Assembly (NCBI GenBank): GCA_021234155.1
Contig: JAJEKV010000017.1
Span: forward strand, 1,479,467-1,543,466
Source: Isoetes taiwanensis
Lineage: Eukaryota > Streptophyta > Lycopodiopsida > Isoetales > Isoetaceae
Length of the DNA: 64,000 nucleotides
Direction of reading: 5' to 3'
Under the pieces are notes generated by a model that was not told where the DNA came from, did not search any database, and saw nothing but the letters and a program-made list of their open reading frames with translations. Numbering within the stretch: position 1 is the first letter of the stretch; every line of letters starts with the position of its first letter. Of this stretch, positions 42,895 through 53,277 are shown piece by piece. Made by a program: the position numbers and the translations under genes.

Positions 42895-45362
42895 TTTCAG
42901 CTTACGGCACTTAATGTGTTTATAAGCTTCGTTCAATGAAGTGTTGATCCATGTACATTTCAAACGTCAATTTTTGGCAGGGATGCAGAAAGGTAAAGCC
43001 ATTAAATTTATGTCTGCTTACACTTGGATTTGTTATTTACTTAGAATGGTCAATCCAAAGTGAGATAGGGTGATGTGCCCTTCATAACGTTAAAAGTAAA
43101 TGAGCTCAACGAATCATTCTAGATTGAATATTAAATTATTTGTGATTCCTGTGTCATGCAGATGCTACAGGGGTTTCAATTATCTCATAACAATTATGTT
43201 CTTGCGCCCATCCTGCAATGATTTTGGTATGTCGTTCACATCAAATGTACTTTGTGCATGAGTATATGAAGAAGGCTTGAATTATACTTGAAATCTACCC
43301 AGTGAATCATGCATTTTCCATGTGCCCAAAGGGCAGAGGCTTAATCCACATGACGTTTAGGGCTGGGCTTAGGACACATTTAATTAGCCCTTGACCATAT
43401 CGACTATATCTAGAGTATCTGGAAGCCATTATTATGGATGTGACTAAAGGGGAGCATGCATGAATGCAATTGTTATATCAGTTTCTATGTCTATCTTGGT
43501 GTAGAAGCCCGTGTCCCACCTATTGGTCTTGACATCATAGATCTTGGTTATCTCTGTATAATGTTTATTACTGGCTTGGATAACTTGGAGTGGATCATGA
43601 ATTCAAGCATCCAATAGACTCTTCAAGAAGTTTGGCCACGATGCTAATTGAACTATACTATTTTATGGCTTAAGTGCCCAAATAAATTATCTGCTAAATC
43701 AAAGCATGCCTACTTTATTGCTTAAAGTGGCCAAATAAATTAATGATACAAAGGTTCCTATTTGAATTGGCTTTTATAGCTAAATCATAGCGTGCCTTGC
43801 TGTTGTGTCTATGCCTACATATTCGAAGGGTTTTAAAAACGGTTGCAGCATACCTTTTAGTAGTCTGATTGCAACAAATTTATGTCTATTTTCTTAAAGC
43901 TAATCATGATTGATGTTTATGGGATGTTCTTTCAGTTATAGGCTGTGGATCTATGCAACATGATACATATATCTGGCCACTAGCAAGGATTTAAGGAGCT
44001 CCAAAGATGTATTCATCTGAAATTTTTAATGTCTTTGCTTGGATGTGGGAGACAAAAAGGTATTGTGGAGTTCATGAGATACAAGAATCTAGCAAATTTA
44101 TAAACTTTGCACTCTCTGCATCTGTACTTATGTTGTCCTTTCTTTTGCAGGTTAGCTTTTGGCTCAATGCGGAGCTTCTTCAGCATCGTTGAATAGAAAG
44201 ACCAGCATAAACAAGCATGAAAACGTTTAAGCCAACACTGTTGGCTGCGGAATTGAGGGTATTCACATCTATAAGCATGTTACTTGAAATGCCTGTCAAT
44301 GAACAATTAGAGTTATATTTTTTTGTTATTTTGTTGTCAACTACTACACAAGAAATGTCCATGTCAAAATACTATGTCCGTTCAGGTAAGTCTATGCCCT
44401 CTCTCTTTCTTCTGTTTTGCAAGCATATAATATAGCTTGAAGATTTTAGCAACCTGAATTTGGAGATTTTAGCAGCGGCTTCAGATTTGCAGGATGCTGG
44501 CAAATAAGATGTTCTAGGTATATTGTCTGCTGCCTGCTACATCACAGCCCATTAACTCTTGAAGCTGATTACTCCAGTCATGATCCTTGATGGAACTAAA
44601 TTATTTCCAATGTGTGTCATAATACGCAAGTAAAACAACAAACTTTGGCATCTTATAGCATTGAACGATTTTGCAAGCTTGGGCAGTGAACATGCAAGAT
44701 CAATATTCTACATTTACTCTTGAGCTTCAAGCTCGCTTCCCCACTTGAACCCTTCCTATTGCATTGCAGGTAATCTTTACTTTTTGTGCCACTGATTTGA
44801 GTAAAAATCGTATGCCTTTTGCTCTCTCAGTTGTTTCAACCATTGTGCAACTCGAGATGCCATCAAGTTCCAAAATGTTAAGATTATGGATGATATTCCC
44901 TTTTCATAGATAGCCAAGAAGGACCACCATCATTGGTTTGGATTCTTAAACAATGATCAAGTTATTGTTCTATGGATGTGAGCTCTGATTTACTGGTAGC
45001 TATGTTTTGTGCTGTTATTCCAGAATATCCATGTTCAACCTTTGATATATTGCTTTTTAATTGCAGAATCTGCTGCAAAGTAGAGACAACAGCCGGTGTT
45101 GAAGTTAGACAAAACTTAAGGTTCTTTAAGATCTCCAAACTCCAAAGTTTGTTTCAACAAACAGGCTTGAAATCGACTATGTTACGTCTGTCCAAACTGA
45201 AGGTGTAATATCCCAGCATATGCTGCCTCTCCTTGGAAAAACCAAATAAATTGGTAAATGTATTAATATATGGCACTTAAGAACTCCAGTATTAATTTCA
45301 TATATAAGATCCATGCATCACTGTCGCTAAGCCTGTCACTTGACTTATTGTAACCCCTCTAT
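42895..45362. other. Possible downstream introns/exons, no protein recognised
   Basis: Several acceptor-like sites occur (ttttcag at 42,900, gtcatgcag near 43,161, tttcttttgcag near 44,150, tttttaattgcag near 45,065). A final frame at about 45,066-45,208 reads KVETTAGVEVRQNLRFFKISK to a stop with an aaataaa-like word about 40 bp later. None can be linked to NHX by sequence. It may be the 3' half of the gene or of a neighbour. Confidence 0.3.
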
Positions 45363-46034
45363 TCTATACTATGTAAAACCCATGATACAAAGCCAACAAC
45401 CCATAGAAACCACAACATAAAAACGATATCCAATGCCTACAAGTCATCTCTAACATAGAACATCTACAAAGGCACCTTGAAAGCCCACCAAGAATGATCA
45501 TCTCCACAATTTTTTTAAAAATCTTTGGCTTCCAAGACAATTTGCCTCATATACACATTCCCCCTAACATATCTTTGGCTTACACAATTTGCCTCATATT
45601 CATGAGTTCACTTAAACACATTAAATTGTCGTATGTATCTATGTTTGAAGCACATGTGAATAGATGTCAAAACAAAATAGGCCAAATGTCTTGACATTTC
45701 TATATTATTATGGTTGTCACAAGGCCCATGTTAGAACATCTTCTTACATGGCTATGTTGTCAACATAAAATGTCATGTCCTAAAATATGTCCAAAAATGT
45801 GGGACTATCCTAAAAGTTAATGCACCTGTTCTCATCTATAAGATTAGAAAACTCATTTTATTATCCTATAATTTACCCCCATATTCGTACAACTCAAAGT
45901 AAAAGTTATAGGAATCAATAGGGCACCTAGAAGAAAGAGCAACTGATTATTCAAGAGCAACAAGGGGCAACGTAATTTACCAAGGAGCATTAGAATCGTA
46001 GTTATGCCCGGCAACGCCGGGCACCCGTTACTAG
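45363..46034 (+). mobile_element. Non-autonomous Helitron (~0.67 kb)
   Basis: The right end has the classic Helitron layout: hairpin GCCCGGC-AAC-GCCGGGC at 46,006-46,022, eight bases, then CTAG followed by T (46,031-46,035). The left end TCTATACTATGTAAAACCC at 45,363 matches the plant Helitron 5' consensus (TCTATACTA...). The base just before it is T, preceded by A, so the A-T target rule is only approximately met on the left. The 672 bp hold no Rep/helicase gene, so movement would need proteins made elsewhere. Internally, tctttggctt...caatttgcctcatat occurs twice. Confidence 0.7.
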
Positions 46035-46826
46035 TTATAATAAAGGACCCATTTGCAAAGAATGGTAAAAAAAAGAAAAGGGATCTCCATGTCATGTTTG
46101 CAAGCATGCATCTAGACTATTACTTGTGTTAACACAAGAACAACAGCCGTGAATATAATTACTGTTTGCATGGTGCTCATAGCTTGAGAATTGCGCAGAT
46201 GGTAGAATAATGGGATGTATTGAATGGTTCCGTAAGATCTGGGCCGTAGGATCAACGAATCCGAATGCGGAATGCGGGATGCGGGATTATGCAGATGCCA
46301 GGTACGACTCTTTCATGTGCCCTCATGTCCTACTCGTCGGTGTCTCATATACCCATTTTCTCAAGCTACACATGTGTCCTCCCCTCCCTCCCCCCCCCAA
46401 TTTATCCTATTCATTTATATTTGAACTAATCCTAAAATTGAGTTGATTACATTATGCTCCCTAACTAATGCTTGCTCAACGATATTAATTTTAATTTTTA
46501 AAAGGGGCCATTTGAGTTTGCCTCACCGGGCCTTCTTCCCCCTTTGAATATTTCCGGCGTCGATTTCACTCCAGCCCTCTAAGTAGCTGCAGTTATGGGC
46601 CTTCGCCCAGCTCGTGAGCTTTAGGGACTAAGGTTGCAAGATATACTAGGATTACAAGAAATATACTAGTTTTAAGGCTTCTGATCATATAGTGCCTTGT
46701 TCAGAGTATGACAGGATCTGGGTGCTCTGCCCATACTCGAGATCATATATTTTTAAAACATTTAAAGAAAGAAAAATAGAAATACATCGTCCAAAACGAT
46801 TAAAAATATTATAGTTTTTTATTCTT
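46035..46826. other. Intergenic, nothing recognised
   Basis: An aatgcggaatgcgggatgcggg mini-repeat lies at about 46,263-46,285 next to a ccgtaggatcaacga word shared with the 25.9-kb satellite. A 9-nt C run is at 46,390. No gene. Confidence 0.5.
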
Positions 46827-47337
46827 CTATGTTGATCCTCCCTCCTGGCCTCTATACTCATTCTCTTTTATCAGGGTTTCCAGTGTAAGATTGTAATCTG
46901 ACTTGTTGCTGAATATGGCAAGTAGATTGTCAAGCTCAACCACAGAGTGCTGTGTTCTGTCCAACAATAATAGAACATGTGCTTCCTTTTTCAGTTGAAA
47001 CAGATGTGCCTCGAAGTGGGCCTTAAGATCACTGCCTATCCACGGGTCTGTTTTCTTCAAGAGCATTTCCAATGCCTTGCATCTGATCACTTCCTTTTTA
47101 AGCATATAATAAATGATCTACTAGATCTTGTTCCTCTCTACCCTGCCTACATGAGCTCCTACATCGACCAAACGCTTGACACAGTATTGGAACTCTGTGC
47201 TGTGTTTCTTTTTTGAAACTCCTAAGGATTTCCCTCTGTAACCTAATCAGTTCTTCCAATAAAACCTGAGTCCGCGACCGGGTATCAGTGGTAGAGGACT
47301 CCAGATACATAACGAAGATGAAAGGAATAATCGGCAC
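46827..47337 (-). pseudogene. Helical protein fragment with frame breaks
   Basis: The frame 47,105-46,827 reads KKEVIRCKALEMLLKKTDPW and later LLAIFSNKSDYNLTLETLIK. It is Leu/Lys-rich with predicted helices and protein-like codon use. Upstream, the same frame reads QYCVKRLVDVGAHVGRVERN, but two adjacent TAG stops (47,118-47,123) separate the parts; a second frame (47,337-47,098) reads LLEELIRLQREILRSFKKE. I take it as a broken exon or gene of unknown family. It could be part of a coiled-coil host protein. Confidence 0.4.
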
Positions 47338-47896
47338 CCAAAATTACAAATACCCGGCTGTTTTTGATAGAATCAGGATAACGTGGCATCCACATCATCA
47401 AACAGCAGCTCGGACAAGAGGAAGGGGTGGGGAAGGACACAAGAGCGTTAGATGGGCATTTATGACTGACAGGCTGACGGATTGTATAGGATGCTAAGAA
47501 TTGGAGCAATAAATTCAGTAGAGGTCACACGTACGATGGGCGGATAGCCGTTAATGATTAATCCGGAGACGGACCGAAGAGCCCAAGGTATATATTGTCA
47601 GTGGAAAGCAGTTAGGGTATGATTTCCTCCCCATACACACATACGAAATTATGAATACCGATACTAGGCAGGACAGGACAAGACCAATAATTAATAGAGG
47701 CGTATCCAGAAAAAAGGGCCGGAAGAAGGGGGCTAACCCTAAAAAGCAATCAGACTATAAAGCTCGTGAGATGAGGGCTGGTTTCAACCTCCAAGGTTTT
47801 TTCTTTTTAGGGTTCCTGCAGCTAACGAGATGGGAAGACATCCTTATAGAACAAGTCTCCGGCTTCGGCTTAGAGAATCAGGGCGCTTGAAAAACC

Positions 47897-48574
47897 ATGG
47901 GCAGAGGCAAGAAGGTGATAGAGGCACAACCTAATACAGAATCCGCACCAAGGAAGAGGCCAAGATCCGGGAACTCGGGGAACCTCACTGTCCCCTGGAA
48001 CCCGGAGCTGGAAGATGCAGGGCTATGGTGTATATGTGAAGAAGATTGCCTCTGCCTGGAGAAGGGGCTTTCGTCTTGTCTAAACTGTGGTCGGGTTCAC
48101 TGTTTGTTTTGCGATAAGATTCATCATGCACAGGCCATGAAAGATGCAGGATATAATCTCCGGTTGTTAGATTTGGTGTATAAAAATGATGCAGTTAGGA
48201 GGCATGACAAGGAACGGGTGATGACATATTTCAACTGGTTACAATTGAATGCGGCAATACAAAAATTGGGTAATTATCAGCATGATTTGTTAGTTGGAGA
48301 TTTTGGAAAGGTATGTGTGATTTGTTGTGAGAAAAACCCGACAGAATATATATGCCGAGCTCTACTTGCAAGGAATGTGGAGAAGAAAAAGACAATCGAG
48401 GAGAACCCAGCGGGCAAGAAGGCAGGCAAGTACAGGGATGAGAAGAGGATAAGCAGTGGGGGAGTCGGAATGGGAGAAACTGGGGGGCGACTCGGCATTT
48501 TGTTCTTCTTTCTGTCCTTCGCCCTGTGTTTTGTTTTTGCTTTTTTCTTGATCTTTTATTTGTCCTTTGATTAG
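47897..48574 (+). CDS. Cys-rich protein of L1-like element (ORF0/ORF1 N-part?)
   Basis: The 225-codon frame starts MGRGKKVIEAQP with a basic N-terminus (KRPRSG). It then holds a dense Cys cluster, GLWCICEEDCLCLEKG and CLNCGRVHCLFCDKIHH, which could bind two zincs, followed by a helical middle (VMTYFNWLQLNAAIQKLG) and a second cluster VCVICCEKN. After about 48,360 the better frame is another one that reads TCKECGEEKDNRGEP. The 63.8-kb copy continues it with CKKACKYCGDEKR, so the hydrophobic end of the listed ORF is a frameshift product. No family is recognised. A zinc-binding nucleic-acid chaperone role would suit a LINE, but that is inference. Confidence 0.5.
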   Translation: MGRGKKVIEAQPNTESAPRKRPRSGNSGNLTVPWNPELEDAGLWCICEEDCLCLEKGLSSCLNCGRVHCLFCDKIHHAQAMKDAGYNLRLLDLVYKNDAVRRHDKERVMTYFNWLQLNAAIQKLGNYQHDLLVGDFGKVCVICCEKNPTEYICRALLARNVEKKKTIEENPAGKKAGKYRDEKRISSGGVGMGETGGRLGILFFFLSFALCFVFAFFLIFYLSFD

Positions 48575-49962
48575 GCTTAGCTGTGATTAAAAGTTACAAA
48601 CCATGATATCATACATGATCTTCTGGAATCGCTCCCCGAGCGCAAAGACTCAAAATTTGTAATTTATTTTTATCTGAACATGAATTACCTGAATTACACA
48701 AGATTTGATAACCCAGGAGTTATATGAGATGCAAGTAGAAATACTGCAGGAATAGATAAGTAGATAGAAAACTTCTGTTTTAGCAGTAAAGCATCCAATG
48801 AAAGCAATGAGTCGCCAACATCAAGAATACTGTCCATAGACGAAAATCACGAATACAGTTTGCGGGCAACAGGAAGGCATGACATGAAGAACGTAGGTGG
48901 CGAATGCAAGGGGAAAATAAGTCACCACAATAGGGAGGCCCAATAGATATCATGACAGTAAGATTGCAGGTGGCGAATGCAAGGGGGTTACAAATCATCA
49001 CAATAGGGAAATCCATAGATGTCGGAACGAACTAAGGTGACAGCAAGAGGGTCAATGAAGCGCAGAAACAATATTCGAATAAATACGGATGGGAAAGGTA
49101 AGAACACGAATAAAATTACGAGGGCCCATACTCGACAGACACCTGGAGTGAAAAGTCCAAGATGCTTTGACGAGGTACGTAGAAAGGTACACCCGAAAGA
49201 GAATAGGCAAATAATACACTTAAATGAGTAAAAGGCGGATGGAACAAGATACGGGACAGAGAGGCCCAGCCTCCGCCATGCACCAGGATAGTGAGGGACC
49301 ATCATAAACTCGAACCCTCATGACCAGAGTGAACATGGTCAACAGGGAACGCATGCTAATAGAAAGGATACAACACAATTGTACTATCGTCAAAAAGGAG
49401 ACTAGACTACACTACAGAGCGAGGGGTATAACTCCCGTCGTAGACCAGTATAGCGAGGGCTCGACTCTTCAACTAGTACCTGGATCACCAAAATGACAAA
49501 AATAACGAGATAAATAAAAATAATAAATAAAGAATCTTAGTAGTCAACTACCAGAAATTAGATTGGTACAGAGAGGGTCACCCCCGGCCAATCAGCAGGA
49601 ACGGTAAGGTAAAACCTACCGTCCTTATTCTCAAAACAAGCTGAAATATACTAAATACCCGACTACATAACAGCAGACGAGATCCGAAACAGCAGATCGA
49701 ATAATACATAGAGGTGGGCAGAATAGTCATGACTAATTCAAATTCAAATTCCGCATTATGGGTGTTTCAAATAAGGTACCGTTTGGGAGGCGGAATGTAT
49801 TGTATGGAGGAGATGCAGTGACCCAGCAGAAAAGCTCTATCACAGTCAGTCGGACGAAAATCGCCACGAAAAACTGCACCCAAGGATCGATGGCGGATCA
49901 CACCAGTCTCGGCCAACAGAAGAGGGGGGATACGCCAAGAGCACCAGTGAGCCCTAGCGCAG

Positions 49963-50632
49963 ATGAATAAGCAGCTCGAAGCCAGAATCCCAAGCATGGA
50001 TGCACTCAATACGCTGGCAGAAACGGCCAATCATAACAAGATAGCCATATCTAGTATGGATATAAGGATACAAGGGGTCGAGAAGACGAGCGAGGAGATG
50101 CAACGGAGGATAAACGAAATCGAAGAAGAGAAGGCTAAGGTTATGCAGAAGTTGGTTGATTTAAAAAAGGTGAATGTTGAGTAGATGCATGGCAATCCTT
50201 TGATAGAATAAAGCCACACATCATAGAATTTGAAGAACAGAATAGGATTAAACATGACGTTAGGCTGATAGGGGTAGCAGAGAAACCTAACGAAGACACG
50301 TATCGAGTTACTGCAGAGATAATAGAGGCAGTTTTTAAAGAGCACCGAACCATAATCGTCAAAGCAGTGCGCTCGGGCCAATGGAGGGGATGGGCAAGGC
50401 ACATAAATCTGACACTCAGAGACATGGCAGCCAAGGAACGGATACTGCGCATGGGAACCAGATTAAGGAATGGGATCAAGGTGCAAGAAGCACTAACAGT
50501 CATGAACGTCAGGGGCTACACAGAGAATTGGCCAGAGCCAAGGAATTGAATCAGGCAGGGATACATGCGGGAGTCAGAAATGGGAAAGTGTACATGCACA
50601 AACGGATCAAAGACCAGCCATATCTAGGATAA
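49963..50632 (+). CDS. L1-type ORF1 protein (coiled coil + RRM + CTD), frameshifted
   Basis: The first frame (49,963-50,184) is a coiled coil with heptads: MDIRIQGVEKTSEEMQRR, INEIEEEKAKVMQKLVDLKK. Another frame then gives NRIKHDVRLIGVAEKPNE (RRM strand 1), RHINLTLRDMAAKERILRM (RRM end), and a third gives LARAKELNQAGIHAGVRN with GKVYMHKR (C-terminal domain). This order is that of Transposase_22-type L1 ORF1 proteins, which form trimers and bind the element's RNA. At least two frameshifts break it. A low-complexity Gly/Asp stretch follows, to 50,986. Confidence 0.65.
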
Positions 50633-50996
50633 GAACAGAACGTGGAGAGGCTGGATGCCATAAGGTCAAAAGGGCCGGGGGAGGGGGGGAGGGGGGGACA
50701 CCAATCCCCCGACAACGACGATACAGGGGCAGGATGGGGGAGCATCGATGGAGAGAGCTCTCGTGGTGATGCAGCCTTGTACAGGAGGAGGAAGCAGAAA
50801 TGGGGTCGGCGAGGATCATCTGCACCAAAACAACCAGATGGGTCCAGCCTCGATCACAAAAACCAGGGGGCGACCAAGAAGGGCAACCAACGGTCCGGAA
50901 CATACAGAGAACCGTATGGAACATCCCTTAAGGGAAAAGACGCCATATATGGTAAATCGAATTGCACAGAGTGCCCCATAAGATGATGGAGAAAGG

Positions 50997-51212
50997 CTCG
51001 AGAAAGCCCATAACTGCGATATAACATGTCTGGTAGAGACATGGAAACACAATATCAAGCGACTGCCAAAGGAAGAAGGGTACCAACTATTCACATGTTG
51101 GAAAGATAGAGACTTTAAGATAGGGAGAGGAAGCGCAGGCCTAGCTTGCTATGTTAAAGAGAGTGTAGCCAACAATGCATGTATTTTTCGAATATCAATA
51201 AAAGATATATGA
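50997..51212 (+). pseudogene. Start of LINE endonuclease domain, truncated
   Basis: The frame reads HNCDITCLVETWKHNIK, matching the first strand and catalytic Glu of APE-type LINE endonucleases (usual form D-I-x-x-L-x-E-T), then GRGSAGLACYVKESV. It stops at 51,210-51,212, just before the poly(A). The rest of the endonuclease and the whole reverse transcriptase are absent. Confidence 0.7.
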
Positions 51213-51254
51213 CGTTAAGCATACAATTGCAAAAAAAAAAAAAAAAAAAAAAAA
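51197..51254 (+). terminator. Internal AATAAA signal and 24-nt poly(A) tail
   Basis: AATAAA at 51,197-51,202 is 28 nt before an A tract at 51,231-51,254. That spacing suits cleavage and polyadenylation of an RNA, so the A tract is best read as the copied tail of a prematurely ended transcript. Confidence 0.75.
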
Positions 51255-51296
51255 CCCAGCCGGAACTAGTAAACCTAGACCAGACATCTGCCTCGG
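51255..51296. repeat. 42-bp box, 3' flank of LINE copy 1 (matches 63,587-63,628)
   Basis: cccagccggaactagtaaacc...catctgcctcgg directly follows the poly(A). It recurs with one mismatch at 63,587-63,628, directly before the second LINE copy. It is best explained as the target-site duplication of one insertion, now seen in separate places. Confidence 0.85.
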
Positions 51297-53272
51297 TCAA
51301 TCCCTTGGCAGTATTATCATCCTACTACCAGTATGAGCATTTCTGGCATAGTATCCTTTTACCCATTTTTACTTGTTCATTCCTGTAGTTTCAGCCAATA
51401 TAGCATTTTTTTCATCCATAAAGGAACAGTAGAATAAAAGTACTTTTCTTATCATTAATGTCTTGTCAATATTTAAGCATTTCAGCACGTATTGATCATA
51501 AATCATTGCAAGAAGTATTTATCCAGTAAGCATCATATTGTTCCAATATCTGGAGACTAAAATAACAGATAGTCTTTAATTACAATTTTGATCTTTCCTA
51601 GTCACGACTATTGCTAGAAAGCAAAGCTAAAATGATAATATTCTAAAAACCGCTTATGTGATGTCTTTGTCAATGTGAACTTCTTATTGACAAGCTTCAA
51701 AGAAAAAGTGAGCAAGATCTCTTTCATTCTTCCACCCAAATCCAACTACAAAAGCAAAGGGAACAATGGGAAGAAAATCCCGCACTGCAGCCAATCAAGA
51801 CTCGTTAGCGTGAAAACTCCAGATTCGGGCAAGGGCCAAAAGGTACATTGGGATTTTCAGTTCATCACCGATTACCCATTGTGCCTTTTGCCCCGAAAGT
51901 TAGAATTAGCAAAAAAGAAATGAAAGGAGAATACATTAGCAACCGCCATTATCCATGTGTATGCATTATGTAATAATACCCTCTCAGAACTTGCTAAAAT
52001 CAATATTATTCCTTTGCTAATGTCAATAATGCAAAGATCCCGGCCGTTATGCACCAACCGGGTCAAGTTCTACCGATGTTCACGCTTTCTTCCAACCATA
52101 TACTAGAATGTGTAAAGTCATTGGTCCTTCAAGAGGTTAAAAGCTTTGCCCCTTGTGATAATAATCGAGATGAGCACTCTATATCCAATGTTAAAGAGAT
52201 CAACAATTTTACACGCCTATCTTTTAAGCTCCAACACCATCCGAGCCCATCAATATATACACAACCTGTTCTAAGAACCCTTAGAACATTGACCATAACT
52301 AGTGTAGTAGGCATAACAGATTTAATCAGAAGCTATTTATGCAACTAAAATAATCGATTTAAAAATCGAAAGCATTTAGCATCTCCAGCAAATTCCAAAC
52401 CGTAAACCGCACTACATTTTTATAGAGCTTTTCACATAAAGGTCTCATAACCCCAATATATATATTCGAGATGCAAATTCCAAAACAAGGTAAATTGCAA
52501 AGTTTATATGCTTATCGAGATGGTAGAAGAACAACAAAATTGTCTTTCTTATGTACAAAACCCTGCTCATATGTGGCTCCTTATTTTTGGAAGCTCCATC
52601 GCTTGAGTCGAGTTTGATATCAACATAAAACCTCCTCGCATAAACAGATGTACCATTTCAGCCTCTTTCAAGTGTCTTCGATCACAAAGCATAACATTTT
52701 TGTCCAGACACAAAGAGGGGCCGCTGGCAAATATATGAATAATATTTTGCAAGAATCTCTGCCTGTGCAAACCCGACAATGGATTTGAAGAGAAAGTAAT
52801 AGTCTTAAGATCGATACAATAGCAACTCTAGACTTCCAAAATATACCGGTCGAGTATAATCTTAGATCTCAGATTCGCCATCATTCGCCATCATTGCATC
52901 TCGCCGAACATAATCGCAGTGGGGTCTATCAAGCGGGCTTTAGGTATCGGGCATACCTATTGCTTCTGCCCATAGTCATAACATTTGGATGCCCTATTTT
53001 AAAAATAATAATAAAAAGAAACCCTTTTCTCCTTATTATAAGAGAAACGGTTGAGAGTCCATACTAAAAAAATTAAAATGCTAATATGCCAATACAACAT
53101 ACCTTATGGTAATCGTAAGATAGAAGATCCACGTTTTACAAAGCCCATGGGAACTCTCATAAGAACAATATGCCATGGTAAAAGTTACATGCATTATTTG
53201 CATGTTGACCTCCACATGTCCAACATGCATTTAAATCCAATGCATGCAAATATTTAAACATCTAAAAGCTTT
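51297..53272. other. Host DNA, possible exons, nothing assigned
   Basis: A minus-strand frame at 52,567-52,779 reads HRQRFLQNIIHIFASGPSLC and LKEAEMVHLFMRGGFMLI; it has normal protein composition and may be an exon. Short frames at 52,049-52,348 overlap on both strands. No motif allows a family call. The left flank of the gypsy insertion lies at the end of this region. Confidence 0.4.
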
Positions 53273-53277
53273 ATCAT
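53273..53277. repeat. Target-site duplication ATCAT, left
   Basis: ATCAT directly precedes the 5' LTR and is repeated directly after the 3' LTR (62,799-62,803). The 5-bp length is standard for Ty3/gypsy integrases. Confidence 0.9.

Larger units (their letters stand above)
47338..51254 (+). mobile_element. L1-like LINE ending in poly(A) inside its endonuclease domain
   Basis: The element carries a Cys-rich ORF (47,897), an L1-type ORF1 with coiled coil, RRM-like and C-terminal domains (49,963-50,632), and only the first ~70 residues of the ORF2 endonuclease (50,997-51,212). It then ends in 24 A's (51,231-51,254). An AATAAA lies 28 nt before the A tract. The 5' limit is not certain; 47,338 is the left edge of the open, unassigned region. 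A second, 5'-truncated copy starts at 63,627. That the Cys-rich ORF belongs to the same element is inferred from this shared order. Confidence 0.65.

Noticed and set aside
46006-46035. Rho-independent transcription terminator
   Set aside because: The hairpin is followed by cacccgtta-CTAG-T and not a T run. With the TCTATACTA 5' end it fits a Helitron terminus.
48480-48574. Transmembrane C-terminus of the Cys-rich ORF
   Set aside because: The hydrophobic FFFLSFALCFVF tail follows a likely frameshift near 48,360; the other frame continues the Cys/Lys-rich protein.
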